Source: Lachnospiraceae bacterium NSJ-143
GTDB lineage: Bacteria > Bacillota > Clostridia > Lachnospirales > Anaerotignaceae
DNA: 64,000 nucleotides
Assembly: GCA_022867625.1 (NCBI GenBank)
Contig: JALIFM010000002.1
Location: 310,001-374,000 of the forward strand
Reading direction: 5' to 3'
The notes beneath the pieces were generated by a model, which made no database searches, was not told the DNA's origin, and saw only the letters and a list, made by a program, of their open reading frames with translations. Below are positions 34,327 through 42,233 of the stretch, piece after piece (position 1 is the first letter of the stretch; the number at the start of each line of letters is the position of its first letter). Made by a program: the position numbers and the translations under genes.

Positions 34327-34527
34327 ATGAAAAAAGGTACAGTAAAGTGGTTTAACGCAGAAAAAGGTTTCGGATTCATCTCTGTTGAAGGCGAAGACGA
34401 CGTGTTTGTACACTTCTCAGCTATCCAGGCTGACGGTTACAAAACTCTTGAAGAGGGTCAGCAGGTTGAGTTTGAGGTTGTTCAGGGCGCTAAAGGACCA
34501 CAGGCTGCAAATGTAACACGCATATAA
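34327..34527 (+). CDS. csp: Cold-shock protein (CspA family)
   Basis: Single-stranded nucleic acid-binding OB-fold protein of 66 residues; RNA chaperone. RNP1 is KGFGFISV and RNP2 is DVFVHFSAI. The gene starts [14 protein letters not shown] after a GTAGGAGG site and uses GC-richer, highly biased codons, suggesting strong expression. Monocistronic, with its own promoter and terminator. Without a long leader it is more likely constitutive than classically cold-induced. Confidence 0.97.
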   Translation: MKKGTVKWFNAEKGFGFISVEGEDDVFVHFSAIQADGYKTLEEGQQVEFEVVQGAKGPQAANVTRI

Positions 34528-34597
34528 TCGATTAGAAATATAGTCAACTGTACAATTTTGGCATTTGATATATAGATAACGGGTTATACAAAGATTG

Positions 34598-34622
34598 GCC
34601 TTCCCATCAGGGAAGGCTTTTT
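34598..34622 (+). terminator. Terminator of the cold-shock gene
   Basis: GCCTTCCC (34598-34605), ATCA loop, GGGAAGGC (34610-34617), then five T. Confidence 0.93.
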
Positions 34623-34768
34623 GTTTTACTCAGGTTTTATTTATGAATACAATGTTTAAAAAAATGCTTTTTGTTAAAAATATACAAAAGCAATAAAAGT
34701 CGGTATTCACATTTTTAGACTGTAAATACTGTTATTCTGTATTTTTTTGGGTTTTACAGCAAAAAAAT

Positions 34769-34797
34769 TTGCTAATACTTTTTGGGTATGGTAAAAT
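34769..34797 (+). promoter_or_regulatory. Promoter of typA
   Basis: TTGCTA (34769-34774), 17 nt, TAAAAT (34792-34797); leader about 47 nt. Confidence 0.5.
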
Positions 34798-34850
34798 ACT
34801 TTGGTTAGCGGTTAATATTTTAAATAGATTTATGTTGGGAGTAATATTAA

Positions 34851-36698
34851 ATGATAGCAAAAAGAAACGACATTCGTAACGTGGCCATAATTGCTCACGT
34901 AGACCACGGCAAGACAACCCTTGTAGATGAGCTGCTTAAACAGAGCGGTACATTCCGCACAAACCAGGTAGTCCAGGAGAGGGTAATGGATTCTGGAGAT
35001 ATTGAAAGGGAGAGGGGAATCACCATTCTCTCAAAGAACACCTCTGTACATTACGGCGATTACAAAATCAACATTGTTGATACACCGGGACATGCAGATT
35101 TTGGCGGAGAAGTTGAGCGTGTACTTAAAATGGTAAACGGCGTTGTGCTTGTTGTAGACGCATTTGAGGGGCCTATGCCGCAGACCAGATTTGTTCTGAG
35201 AAAAGCGCTTGAGCTTGACCTTCCGGTTGTAGTATGTGTAAACAAGATGGACAGGCCTGAGGCAAGATGCAGTGAGGTTGTTGATGAAGTTTTAGAGCTT
35301 TTTATGGAGCTTGATGCAAGTGACGAACAGCTGGACTCACCGTTTGTTTTTGCTTCCGCAAGAAACGGTGTTGCAACTCTTGACCCTGATGTTCCGGGAG
35401 AGGACATGAAATGCCTTTTTGAGACTATAATCAACCATGTGCCTGCGCCTGAAGGGGATGCTGACGCACCTTTGCAGACACTGATAACAACAATTGATTA
35501 CAGCGAGTATGTGGGAAGAATAGGCATAGGCAAAATCGAAAACGGAACGATTCATGTTAATGATGACTGTATGATTGTAAACATACATGACAAAGAAAAA
35601 AGCCAGAAGGTAAAAATCAGCAAGCTCTATGTTTATGAGGGGCTTGAAAGGGTAGAAGTCAAAGAGGCATCATTTGGTTCTATTGTTGCTGTTTCCGGAA
35701 TTTCAGATATCCATATTGGAGACACTATCTGCTCTGTGGAGCACCCTGAACCTCTTCCTTTTGTAAAGATTTCTGAGCCTACAATTTCCATGAATTTTTC
35801 GGTTAATGACAGTCCGTTTGCGGGCACTGAGGGAAAGTTTGTAACAAGCAGGCATCTTAGAGACAGGCTTTACAAGGAGCTTAACACTGACGTAAGCCTT
35901 AGAATTGAGGATACTGAAACTACAGAGGCCTTTAAGGTTTCCGGCAGAGGTGAGCTTCATCTTTCTATACTTATTGAGACAATGCGACGTGAAGGGTTTG
36001 AATTTCAGGTGGCGAAGCCTCACGTGCTTTTTAAGGAGATTGACGGCGAAAGATGCGAGCCTATGGAAAACGTCTATATTGACGTACCGGAGGAATTTGT
36101 AGGAAACGTTATAGAAAAGCTTGGCTCCAGAAAAGGCGAAATGACAGATATGCACCCGGCTAAGGGCGGCTACACAAGGCTTGTATTTTCTATACCGGCA
36201 AGAGGGCTTATTGGCTACAAAAATGAGTTCCTCACGGACACAAAGGGAAATGGCATATTAAATTCGGTATTTTCAGGTTATGAGCCTTATAAAGGAGAAA
36301 TAGCAAAGCGTTCTCAGGGTTCACTTATCGCTTTTGAGAGCGGTGACGCTGTAGCTTATGGGCTTTTTAATGCTCAGGACAGGGGAAATCTTTTTATAGG
36401 TGCTGGTGTAAAAGTATATGCCGGAATGATAGTTGGCAAGAATTCCAGGTCTGATGATATGGAGGTAAATGTATGTAAGAAAAAACAGCTTACAAACATG
36501 CGTACCTCCGCTTCTGACGAGGCGCTTAAACTGGTTCCTCCTATTGAGATGAGCCTTGAGCAGTGCCTTGAGTTTATAGCTGAGGATGAGCTTGTTGAGG
36601 TTACTCCAAAGAGCCTCAGAATGAGAAAAAAGATTCTTGACTCGCAGCAGCGCAAAAAGGCCAGAAACAGGGCACAGCAGCTGGAAAACGGTAATTAA
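34851..36698 (+). CDS. typA: Ribosome-associated translational GTPase BipA/TypA
   Basis: GTPase of the EF-G superfamily that binds the 70S ribosome and aids 50S assembly and stress or low-temperature growth. It has 615 residues. G1 is AHVDHGKTT, G3 is DTPGH, G4 is NKMD, and the switch region has RERGITI. Domains II, III and V follow, with the BipA-specific C-terminal domain including RTSASDEALKL and SLEQCLEFI. GGGAG lies before the ATG. The flippase gene follows 40 nt downstream without a terminator and may be read from the same transcript. Confidence 0.96.
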   Translation: MIAKRNDIRNVAIIAHVDHGKTTLVDELLKQSGTFRTNQVVQERVMDSGDIERERGITILSKNTSVHYGDYKINIVDTPGHADFGGEVERVLKMVNGVVLVVDAFEGPMPQTRFVLRKALELDLPVVVCVNKMDRPEARCSEVVDEVLELFMELDASDEQLDSPFVFASARNGVATLDPDVPGEDMKCLFETIINHVPAPEGDADAPLQTLITTIDYSEYVGRIGIGKIENGTIHVNDDCMIVNIHDKEKSQKVKISKLYVYEGLERVEVKEASFGSIVAVSGISDIHIGDTICSVEHPEPLPFVKISEPTISMNFSVNDSPFAGTEGKFVTSRHLRDRLYKELNTDVSLRIEDTETTEAFKVSGRGELHLSILIETMRREGFEFQVAKPHVLFKEIDGERCEPMENVYIDVPEEFVGNVIEKLGSRKGEMTDMHPAKGGYTRLVFSIPARGLIGYKNEFLTDTKGNGILNSVFSGYEPYKGEIAKRSQGSLIAFESGDAVAYGLFNAQDRGNLFIGAGVKVYAGMIVGKNSRSDDMEVNVCKKKQLTNMRTSASDEALKLVPPIEMSLEQCLEFIAEDELVEVTPKSLRMRKKILDSQQRKKARNRAQQLENGN

Positions 36699-36738
36699 TT
36701 CGGAATTTTTCTTATAAGTGTAGGAGTGTATTTTTGTC

Positions 36739-38352
36739 ATGGGTGAAGGTAAAAAAGGCAGCTCTTTTATTAAACAGGCGGCTATACTGGCTGCGGCCAG
36801 TATGATTGTGCGTTTTATAGGGTTTCTTTACAGGGTACCCATGACTGCAATAATAGGCGACAGTGGAAACGCCATATATTCTGCTGGCTATCAGGTGTAT
36901 AATTTTCTGCTTATACTGTCGTCGGCGGGCCTGCCGGCTGCGATTGGAAAAATGGTTTCTGAAAGGCTTGCCCTCAAACAGTATCGCAACGCACATAAGG
37001 TATTTCAGGTTTCAATGACGTTTTCGTCGGTTCTCGGATTTATATTTATGGTGCTGCTTGCGCTTTTGGCAAAGCCTGTGGCTGTGAATATATGCAAAAT
37101 ACCTGACGCCTATTATACGCTTTTGACACTTGCACCTACTATATTTATAGTAGGCATAATGTCTGTTTACAGGGGCTATTTTCAGGGAATGAAGAACATG
37201 GTTCCAACAGCGTTTTCACAGATTGTTGAGCAGCTTTTTAACGCTGTATTCAGTGTGCTGTTGGCATATCTGCTGATTGATAAGTCAGTTGCGCTAAGTG
37301 CTGCTGGAGGTACAGCCGGAACGGGCATTGGTGCTCTGGCTGGGCTTCTTATTATGGTTTTTGTGTACTGGCTTAACTCCGGAAGTATAAAAAAACGTAA
37401 CAGAAGGCCTGTAAATGGCTATGAGATTGAATCTTCAGGTGAGATACTAAAGATACTGCTTTTTACGGCGGTGCCGATAATAATAGGAACCGCAATTTAC
37501 AGCATTACAAATCTTGTAGATATGTCAATGGTTATGTCAAGACTGCTGGAATCAGGAGCATTTACTGTACATGAGGCGGAAACGCTTTATGGTCAGCTTC
37601 AGGGTAAATATGTTGTGCTTACAACACTGCCCGTAGCCATATCAACATCAATAGCTACTGCCGCCGTACCTAATATTGCCGCTTCAAGGGCACTCAGAGA
37701 CAGGCGTGGCGTAGAGCGTAAGATAAACATGGCAATAAAAATTTCAATGGTCATATCGGTTCCGGCGGCTATAGGAATGGCGGTGCTTTCAGACCAGATT
37801 CTTCTTATGCTGTTTCCGACTGTGCCGGAAGGCGGGGAGCTTTTGAGAATAGGCTCAATATCGATTATATTCCTTGCACTTTCTCAGATTGTTACAGGAA
37901 CCCTTCAGGGAATAGGCAGGGTGCGGATTCCTGCTATAAACGCTTTTTTTGGTGCTGTTACAAAGATAATATTTAATTATGTGCTTATAATAATACCGGC
38001 CATAAATGTGAAGGGTGCCGTAATATCAACAATCGCGTGCTATGTTGTGGCATCAATACTGAATTTAAGGGCTCTGATGAAAATAACCCGGATGAGGCTT
38101 AAGTTAATGGACCTGATATTTAAGCCTGTTATAGCATCTGCGGTTATGGGTGCAGCCTGCTATGGAACATATAAGGGCATGTTTTTGCTGCTCCACAGGA
38201 ACACATTGTCTACACTGATAGCTGTGGCTGTAAGTATGGTGGTATATTTCTTTGTAATGCTTTTTATAAAAGGCATATTAAAAGAAGACATTTATATGCT
38301 TCCTGGCGGAAGAAAGATTGCTTCAGTATGTGAAAAATTTTCATTATTGTAA
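36739..38352 (+). CDS. MOP-superfamily flippase (SpoVB/MurJ-like)
   Basis: Polytopic membrane protein of 537 residues with about 14 helices, of the polysaccharide-transporter/MurJ branch of the MOP superfamily. It begins KKGSSFIKQAAILAAASMIVRFIGFLYRVPM, the typical first helix with its conserved Arg. Relatives flip lipid II (MurJ) or serve spore cortex and coat formation (SpoVB). The next gene is a BofC-domain protein, which makes a sporulation role attractive, but sequence alone does not decide it. Ribosome site AGGAG is about 12 nt from the ATG. A strong terminator follows. Confidence 0.88.
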   Translation: MGEGKKGSSFIKQAAILAAASMIVRFIGFLYRVPMTAIIGDSGNAIYSAGYQVYNFLLILSSAGLPAAIGKMVSERLALKQYRNAHKVFQVSMTFSSVLGFIFMVLLALLAKPVAVNICKIPDAYYTLLTLAPTIFIVGIMSVYRGYFQGMKNMVPTAFSQIVEQLFNAVFSVLLAYLLIDKSVALSAAGGTAGTGIGALAGLLIMVFVYWLNSGSIKKRNRRPVNGYEIESSGEILKILLFTAVPIIIGTAIYSITNLVDMSMVMSRLLESGAFTVHEAETLYGQLQGKYVVLTTLPVAISTSIATAAVPNIAASRALRDRRGVERKINMAIKISMVISVPAAIGMAVLSDQILLMLFPTVPEGGELLRIGSISIIFLALSQIVTGTLQGIGRVRIPAINAFFGAVTKIIFNYVLIIIPAINVKGAVISTIACYVVASILNLRALMKITRMRLKLMDLIFKPVIASAVMGAACYGTYKGMFLLLHRNTLSTLIAVAVSMVVYFFVMLFIKGILKEDIYMLPGGRKIASVCEKFSLL

Positions 38353-38353
38353 T

Positions 38354-38380
38354 AAAAAGCCCTTAATTAAAGGGCTTTTT
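38354..38380 (+). terminator. Terminator after the flippase gene
   Basis: AAAAAGCCCTT (38354-38364) and AAGGGCTTTTT (38370-38380) around a 5-nt loop. The bofC -35 element begins at the next base. Confidence 0.9.
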
Positions 38381-38410
38381 GAATAAACAGTATACTTTAT
38401 GCCAATAATA
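38381..38410 (+). promoter_or_regulatory. Sigma-G/F-type promoter of the bofC-like gene
   Basis: GAATA (38381-38385) matches the sigma-G -35 GHATR. After 18 nt, AATAATA (38404-38410) matches the sigma-G -10 CATnnTA type at six of seven bases. The implied start is about 38417. Bacillus subtilis bofC is a forespore gene. Confidence 0.6.
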
Positions 38411-38430
38411 TCCCTGAAAGAAGGGATATT
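38407..38430 (+). promoter_or_regulatory. Hairpin covering the bofC ribosome site
   Basis: AATATCCCT (38407-38415), loop GAAAGA, AGGGATATT (38422-38430): nine perfect pairs, with the Shine-Dalgarno AGGGA in the right arm. The predicted forespore start (about 38417) lies in the loop, so that transcript lacks the left arm. Confidence 0.75.
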
Positions 38431-38434
38431 TTTA

Positions 38435-39016
38435 ATGGGAAATAAAAAATACGTAATTATAGCTGTTATGGCTCTTATCTGTATATCTTCGGGGGTTACA
38501 GGATATTTTGTAGCAATTAACCATGTGAAGCAAAGCTATCAGAAAAACAGTGAAAGCCCGGATATAACTTTTGAGGACAGCGATATTCCGGATTCGCCTG
38601 TTTTGTCCGTACCGAATAAAATTACACCGTCAACCAAGATGGTTTATGAGTATTATTATCCGGACGAAGGCTCAACTAAGGTCGCAGAGGAGGCGCCGCC
38701 TTATTTTATGCTCGGACTGTCGTTTGATGATATGGTTAAATATTACACAAATTGGGATATAGTATCGTTTTCGCCTCAGGAGGTCATAATGAGAAAAACT
38801 GTCTATGGAAAAGACAGTCAAAAGTACATTGTTGGTGAAAGAGACGGATATATAACTGTTTACTATGAGGAAGACGGGCGCAAAAGCTCAATTAAAGAGA
38901 TAACATCTATAAATGCCAATGGCCTTAGTGAATCAGAGCGGGAAAAACTGAAGGAAGGCTTTTCTGTTGTGGGAGACTATAGCCTGAATAGGGTTTTAGA
39001 AAATTACAGCAGCTAA
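38435..39016 (+). CDS. BofC C-terminal-domain protein
   Basis: Protein of 193 residues with an N-terminal signal-anchor helix (about residues 6-28) followed by an extracytoplasmic region. The C-terminal 100 residues fit the BofC_C pattern: FMLGLSFDDMVKYYTNWDIVSF, VGERDGYITVYY, IKEITSINANGL. In Bacillus BofC is exported from the forespore and restrains the SpoIVB protease that triggers sigma-K. The BofC N-terminal beta-grasp domain is not apparent, so the role may differ. The ATG at 38435 is favoured over 38399 because the forespore-type promoter would start transcription after 38399. Confidence 0.8.
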   Translation: MGNKKYVIIAVMALICISSGVTGYFVAINHVKQSYQKNSESPDITFEDSDIPDSPVLSVPNKITPSTKMVYEYYYPDEGSTKVAEEAPPYFMLGLSFDDMVKYYTNWDIVSFSPQEVIMRKTVYGKDSQKYIVGERDGYITVYYEEDGRKSSIKEITSINANGLSESEREKLKEGFSVVGDYSLNRVLENYSS

Positions 39017-39033
39017 AAAATTTAAAATTCTTA

Positions 39034-39062
39034 TAGACAAAAAATTAACATTGTGATATTAT
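39034..39062 (+). promoter_or_regulatory. Promoter of the candidate small RNA
   Basis: TAGACA (39034-39039), 17 nt, TATTAT (39057-39062). Confidence 0.5.
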
Positions 39063-39068
39063 ATTTGT

Positions 39069-39166
39069 TGTGGAGATTCCCAAATATTATAGCAGTTTTA
39101 CTGCAATCCCACTTTGAAATACCTTCTCTTTGTGAAAAAGGCAGTCCTGTAAGGGCTGTCTTTTTC
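39069..39166 (+). ncRNA. Candidate small RNA of about 100 nt
   Basis: Between the bofC-like gene and the glucosidase gene lies a unit with its own promoter and a 17-bp hairpin (39131-39147 with 39153-39169) containing an A-tract/T-tract pair. The transcript has an inner hairpin GCAGT (39092-39096) and ACTGC (39100-39104). A GTGG (39070-39073) and CCAC (39109-39112) pair can close around it. There is no ORF with a ribosome site. I see no match to 6S, SRP RNA, tmRNA, RNase P or a known riboswitch. Confidence 0.5.
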
Positions 39167-39225
39167 ACATGGACAGATGATTTATACTATTTTTTATAAA
39201 TATGCTCTATATGGGAGTGGTGATT

Positions 39226-41295
39226 TTGAGCAATTTTGTATCCGGTTTTAGTATAGGGCTCAACCGGTTGGCGGTTTTCAGCGATGAAACCGAGGCCTAC
39301 AGATTCCCACCCTGCCCGAAAAAAGGAGACAGGGTGACTGTTAAAATCAGGACTGCGGAAAATGACGCTGATACAGTGTGCCTTATTACTGACAGTGATA
39401 TAATTAAAATGGAAAAATTTCAAAACACAAATGGGTTTGATTTCTATTTCTGTGATTTGGAGTACCATGAGGATACTGTAAAATATTATTTTGAAATCAG
39501 CAGAGGAACACAGACATATTACTATACTAAAGTAGGAGTCAGTGACGATGTAATAACATCGGCTCGTTTTTGGCTCATATACGGCTTTGATATACCTGAG
39601 TGGATAAAGGGCGCCGTTATGTACCAGATATATGTAGACAGATTTTGCGACGGTGATAAAAGCAATAATGTTGTGACAAACGAGTACTTTTATCTCGGAA
39701 AGCCAGTTGTGTTTAAGAAAAATTGGAATGAATATCCGTCTTCTGATGACGTAAGGAATTTTTATGGCGGAGATTTGAAAGGTGTAATAGACAAACTTGA
39801 ATATTTGAGCAGCCTTGGGGTTGAGGCCATATATTTTAACCCGCTTTTTGTATCGCCAAGCAACCATAAATATGATACACAGGATTACAGCCACATAGAC
39901 CCGCATATTGGAAAAATAATCAATGATTACGGGCGTGTACTCGAACGGGGGGAGCACTCCAACGAAAAAGCTGAACTGTATATAAAACGGACAACAGACT
40001 TTGAAAATTTGAATGCCTCGGATATGCTTTTTTGCGACCTTGTGGAAAAGGCTCACAAATACGGAATAAGAGTGATTCTTGACGGTGTGTTTAATCACTG
40101 CGGAGCGTTTAACAAATGGCTTGACAGGGAAGGGATATACTTTGGTGCCGAAGGGCATGACCAGGGAGCATACCACTGCTGTGACAGCAGATACAGGGAT
40201 TATTTTATATGGCATGATGAAAACGCGTGGCCGGACAACGAAAGCTATGAATGCTGGTGGGGGCTTAGTAACCACCCGAAGCTGAATTATGAGAATTCAC
40301 ATGAGCTTATGAAATCAATGCTGGATACGGCGGCCAAATGGCTTAGAAAACCATACTGCGCTGACGGCTGGAGAATAGATGTAGGCGCTGACCTTGGAAA
40401 AACAGAAGGGTTTAACCACTATTTCTGGGGAAAATTTCGTAAGCGTGTCAAGGAGACAAATAAAGACGCGGTTATACTTGCCGAGCATTATGGAGACGCC
40501 TCGCCATGGCTAAACGGCAGGGAATGGGATACGGTTATGAATTATGACGCGTTTATGGAGCCGGTTTCATATTTCTTTACCGGAATGGAAAAGCACAGCG
40601 ACTATTTTAACAGGGATTTGCATAATAACGGCGAAGCTTTTGCAGCGGCTATGGTACAGAATATGGCTAAACTCCCTTATCAGTCGTTAGTATCATCAAT
40701 GAACCAGCTGTCAAACCACGACCATTCAAGGTTTCTTACAAGAACAAATATGACAGAGGGAAGAATAGCTACAAACGGAAGCATAAGCGCATCCGAAGGA
40801 GTTATTAAAGATGTTTTCAGAGAAGCAGTGCTGTTTCAGATGACATGGCCGGGAGCGCCTACAATTTATTACGGTGATGAGGCAGGGCTTACCGGTTGGA
40901 CTGACCCTGATAACAGAAGAACATATCCATGGGGATATGAGGATTTGGAGCTTATAGAGTTTCACAGAAGGGCTGTAGGGCTTAGAAAAAAATATAGAGT
41001 ATTGAAAACAGGCTCTGTTATTTTTCTTAATATGGGCATTGGAATAATAACATTTGCCAGATTTAATGACACTAATGTTATGGTAACAGCGTTTAACAAC
41101 AATGAATCAGAGGAAGAAATATCAATACCGGTATGGAGATGCGCCGTTTTGAACGGCAGTGTTTTTAAAACCGTGTTTGACAGCACAGATGTGGAAAACA
41201 ATGAGTTTTATGTTGCTGAAAACGGCAGTATTGATATAAGATTAAAAAAAAGGTGTGGGGTTGTTCTGTATTATGGAAACCAAGATACTTTATAA
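39226..41295 (+). CDS. GH13 alpha-glucosidase / neopullulanase-like enzyme
   Basis: Intracellular glycoside hydrolase family 13 enzyme acting on maltodextrins or cyclodextrins; about 689 residues, no signal peptide. An N-terminal beta-sandwich resembling CBM34 precedes the barrel. Barrel motifs are GVFNHCG, DGWRIDVG (nucleophile Asp coded at 40378), LAEHYG (acid Glu coded at 40483) and SNHDHSR (third Asp coded at 40720). An ATG at 39202 is in frame, but the TTG at 39226 has GGGAGTGG just upstream and is my choice. It overlaps the pseudouridine synthase gene by 23 bases. Confidence 0.9.
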   Translation: MSNFVSGFSIGLNRLAVFSDETEAYRFPPCPKKGDRVTVKIRTAENDADTVCLITDSDIIKMEKFQNTNGFDFYFCDLEYHEDTVKYYFEISRGTQTYYYTKVGVSDDVITSARFWLIYGFDIPEWIKGAVMYQIYVDRFCDGDKSNNVVTNEYFYLGKPVVFKKNWNEYPSSDDVRNFYGGDLKGVIDKLEYLSSLGVEAIYFNPLFVSPSNHKYDTQDYSHIDPHIGKIINDYGRVLERGEHSNEKAELYIKRTTDFENLNASDMLFCDLVEKAHKYGIRVILDGVFNHCGAFNKWLDREGIYFGAEGHDQGAYHCCDSRYRDYFIWHDENAWPDNESYECWWGLSNHPKLNYENSHELMKSMLDTAAKWLRKPYCADGWRIDVGADLGKTEGFNHYFWGKFRKRVKETNKDAVILAEHYGDASPWLNGREWDTVMNYDAFMEPVSYFFTGMEKHSDYFNRDLHNNGEAFAAAMVQNMAKLPYQSLVSSMNQLSNHDHSRFLTRTNMTEGRIATNGSISASEGVIKDVFREAVLFQMTWPGAPTIYYGDEAGLTGWTDPDNRRTYPWGYEDLELIEFHRRAVGLRKKYRVLKTGSVIFLNMGIGIITFARFNDTNVMVTAFNNNESEEEISIPVWRCAVLNGSVFKTVFDSTDVENNEFYVAENGSIDIRLKKRCGVVLYYGNQDTL

Positions 41296-41938
41296 CGACA
41301 ATGATATGATTGCGGTGGAAAAGCCGGCTGGTATGCCTTCTCAGCCAGACAAAACCGGCGATACCGATATAAAAACTGTGGTCGAAAAATACAGCGGTTG
41401 TGAATGCTTTATTATTAACAGGCTTGACCGGCCGGTTGGCGGAGCGATTTTATTTGCTAAAAACAAAAGGACAGCAGCTGTTTTGACAGACTTACTCAGC
41501 TCAGGTGGAATAAAAAAGTATTACTGTGCTGTAGTATGCGGCAGAGCTGAAAAAAGCGGAAAAATGGAGGATTATCTGATTAAAAACCAGAGGACAAATG
41601 TTTCGGAGGTTTGTTCAAAGGATAAAAAGGGGGCTAAAAAAGCTGCACTTGAGTTTTCTTCTGAAAGGTATATAAATGATAAGACATATGGGGATTTGAC
41701 ATTTGTGCTTATCAAGCTTTTGACAGGCCGTCATCATCAGATAAGGGTACAGTTTGCTTCAAGGGGTATACCGCTGTGGGGAGATACAAAATACAATAAG
41801 CTTTTTTACGGCAAACACGGGTATTTTCAGACTGCATTATGGTCTTACAGGCTTGAACTTTTTTTAAATGGAAATAACATTGTAATTGAGAGCGGGCCGC
41901 AGGGAGAGATGTTTGACAAATTGGTTTTAAAGGCTTAA
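41273..41938 (+). CDS. RluA-family pseudouridine synthase
   Basis: Enzyme of 221 residues that isomerises uridine in rRNA or tRNA. The catalytic Asp lies in INRLDRPVGG, the counterpart of the HRLD motif with Asn in place of His. GRHHQIRVQFASRGIPLWGDTKY is the conserved RluA C-terminal block. There is no S4 domain, so it belongs to the short RluA group; the target base cannot be assigned. The ATG at 41273 lies within the end of the GH13 gene, so the two are co-transcribed. Confidence 0.9.
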   Translation: METKILYNDNDMIAVEKPAGMPSQPDKTGDTDIKTVVEKYSGCECFIINRLDRPVGGAILFAKNKRTAAVLTDLLSSGGIKKYYCAVVCGRAEKSGKMEDYLIKNQRTNVSEVCSKDKKGAKKAALEFSSERYINDKTYGDLTFVLIKLLTGRHHQIRVQFASRGIPLWGDTKYNKLFYGKHGYFQTALWSYRLELFLNGNNIVIESGPQGEMFDKLVLKA

Positions 41939-41966
41939 TATTTTTTGCATAATACAAAATTTAATA

Positions 41967-41994
41967 GTGACAAAATTTATTTTTGTGATATAAT
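41967..41994 (+). promoter_or_regulatory. Promoter of clpC
   Basis: GTGACA (41967-41972), 16 nt, TATAAT (41989-41994). Confidence 0.6.
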
Positions 41995-42233
41995 CTTTTA
42001 AAAGGCTCAAGTAAAGAGTCTTTTAAATTTAAAATATGTTAGCAGTCGTTTAGCTTGGTGGCTGACAATACCCGTTCAGAAAAATAATATTTCAATTTCC
42101 AAATAAAAGGATAATATAAAGTAAAAATGCAAAATAATAATTGATAGGCTGGAGATAAGGAAACAGCTTCGGGTTAGAGAATTTTTATGTATGATTACAC
42201 ATTAAAAATTACCTGCCGCAAAGGAGGATTAAT
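41995..42233 (+). other. Long leader of clpC
   Basis: About 230 nt between the promoter and the start codon. AAAAGGCTC (41999-42007) can pair with GAGTCTTTT (42016-42024) near the 5' end. I found no CtsR heptad repeat and no CIRCE element. No ORF with a ribosome site. Confidence 0.45.

Noticed and set aside
39187-40275. Minus-strand open frame of 362 codons opposite the GH13 gene
   Set aside because: It lies fully antisense to a gene with all catalytic motifs, has no family resemblance and no ribosome site. It reflects codon bias of the true gene.
41995-42233. CtsR heptad repeat or CIRCE element before clpC
   Set aside because: The nearest segments (GGCTCAAGTAAAGAGTC) do not fit GGTCAAA direct repeats, and no TTAGCACTC inverted repeat exists.
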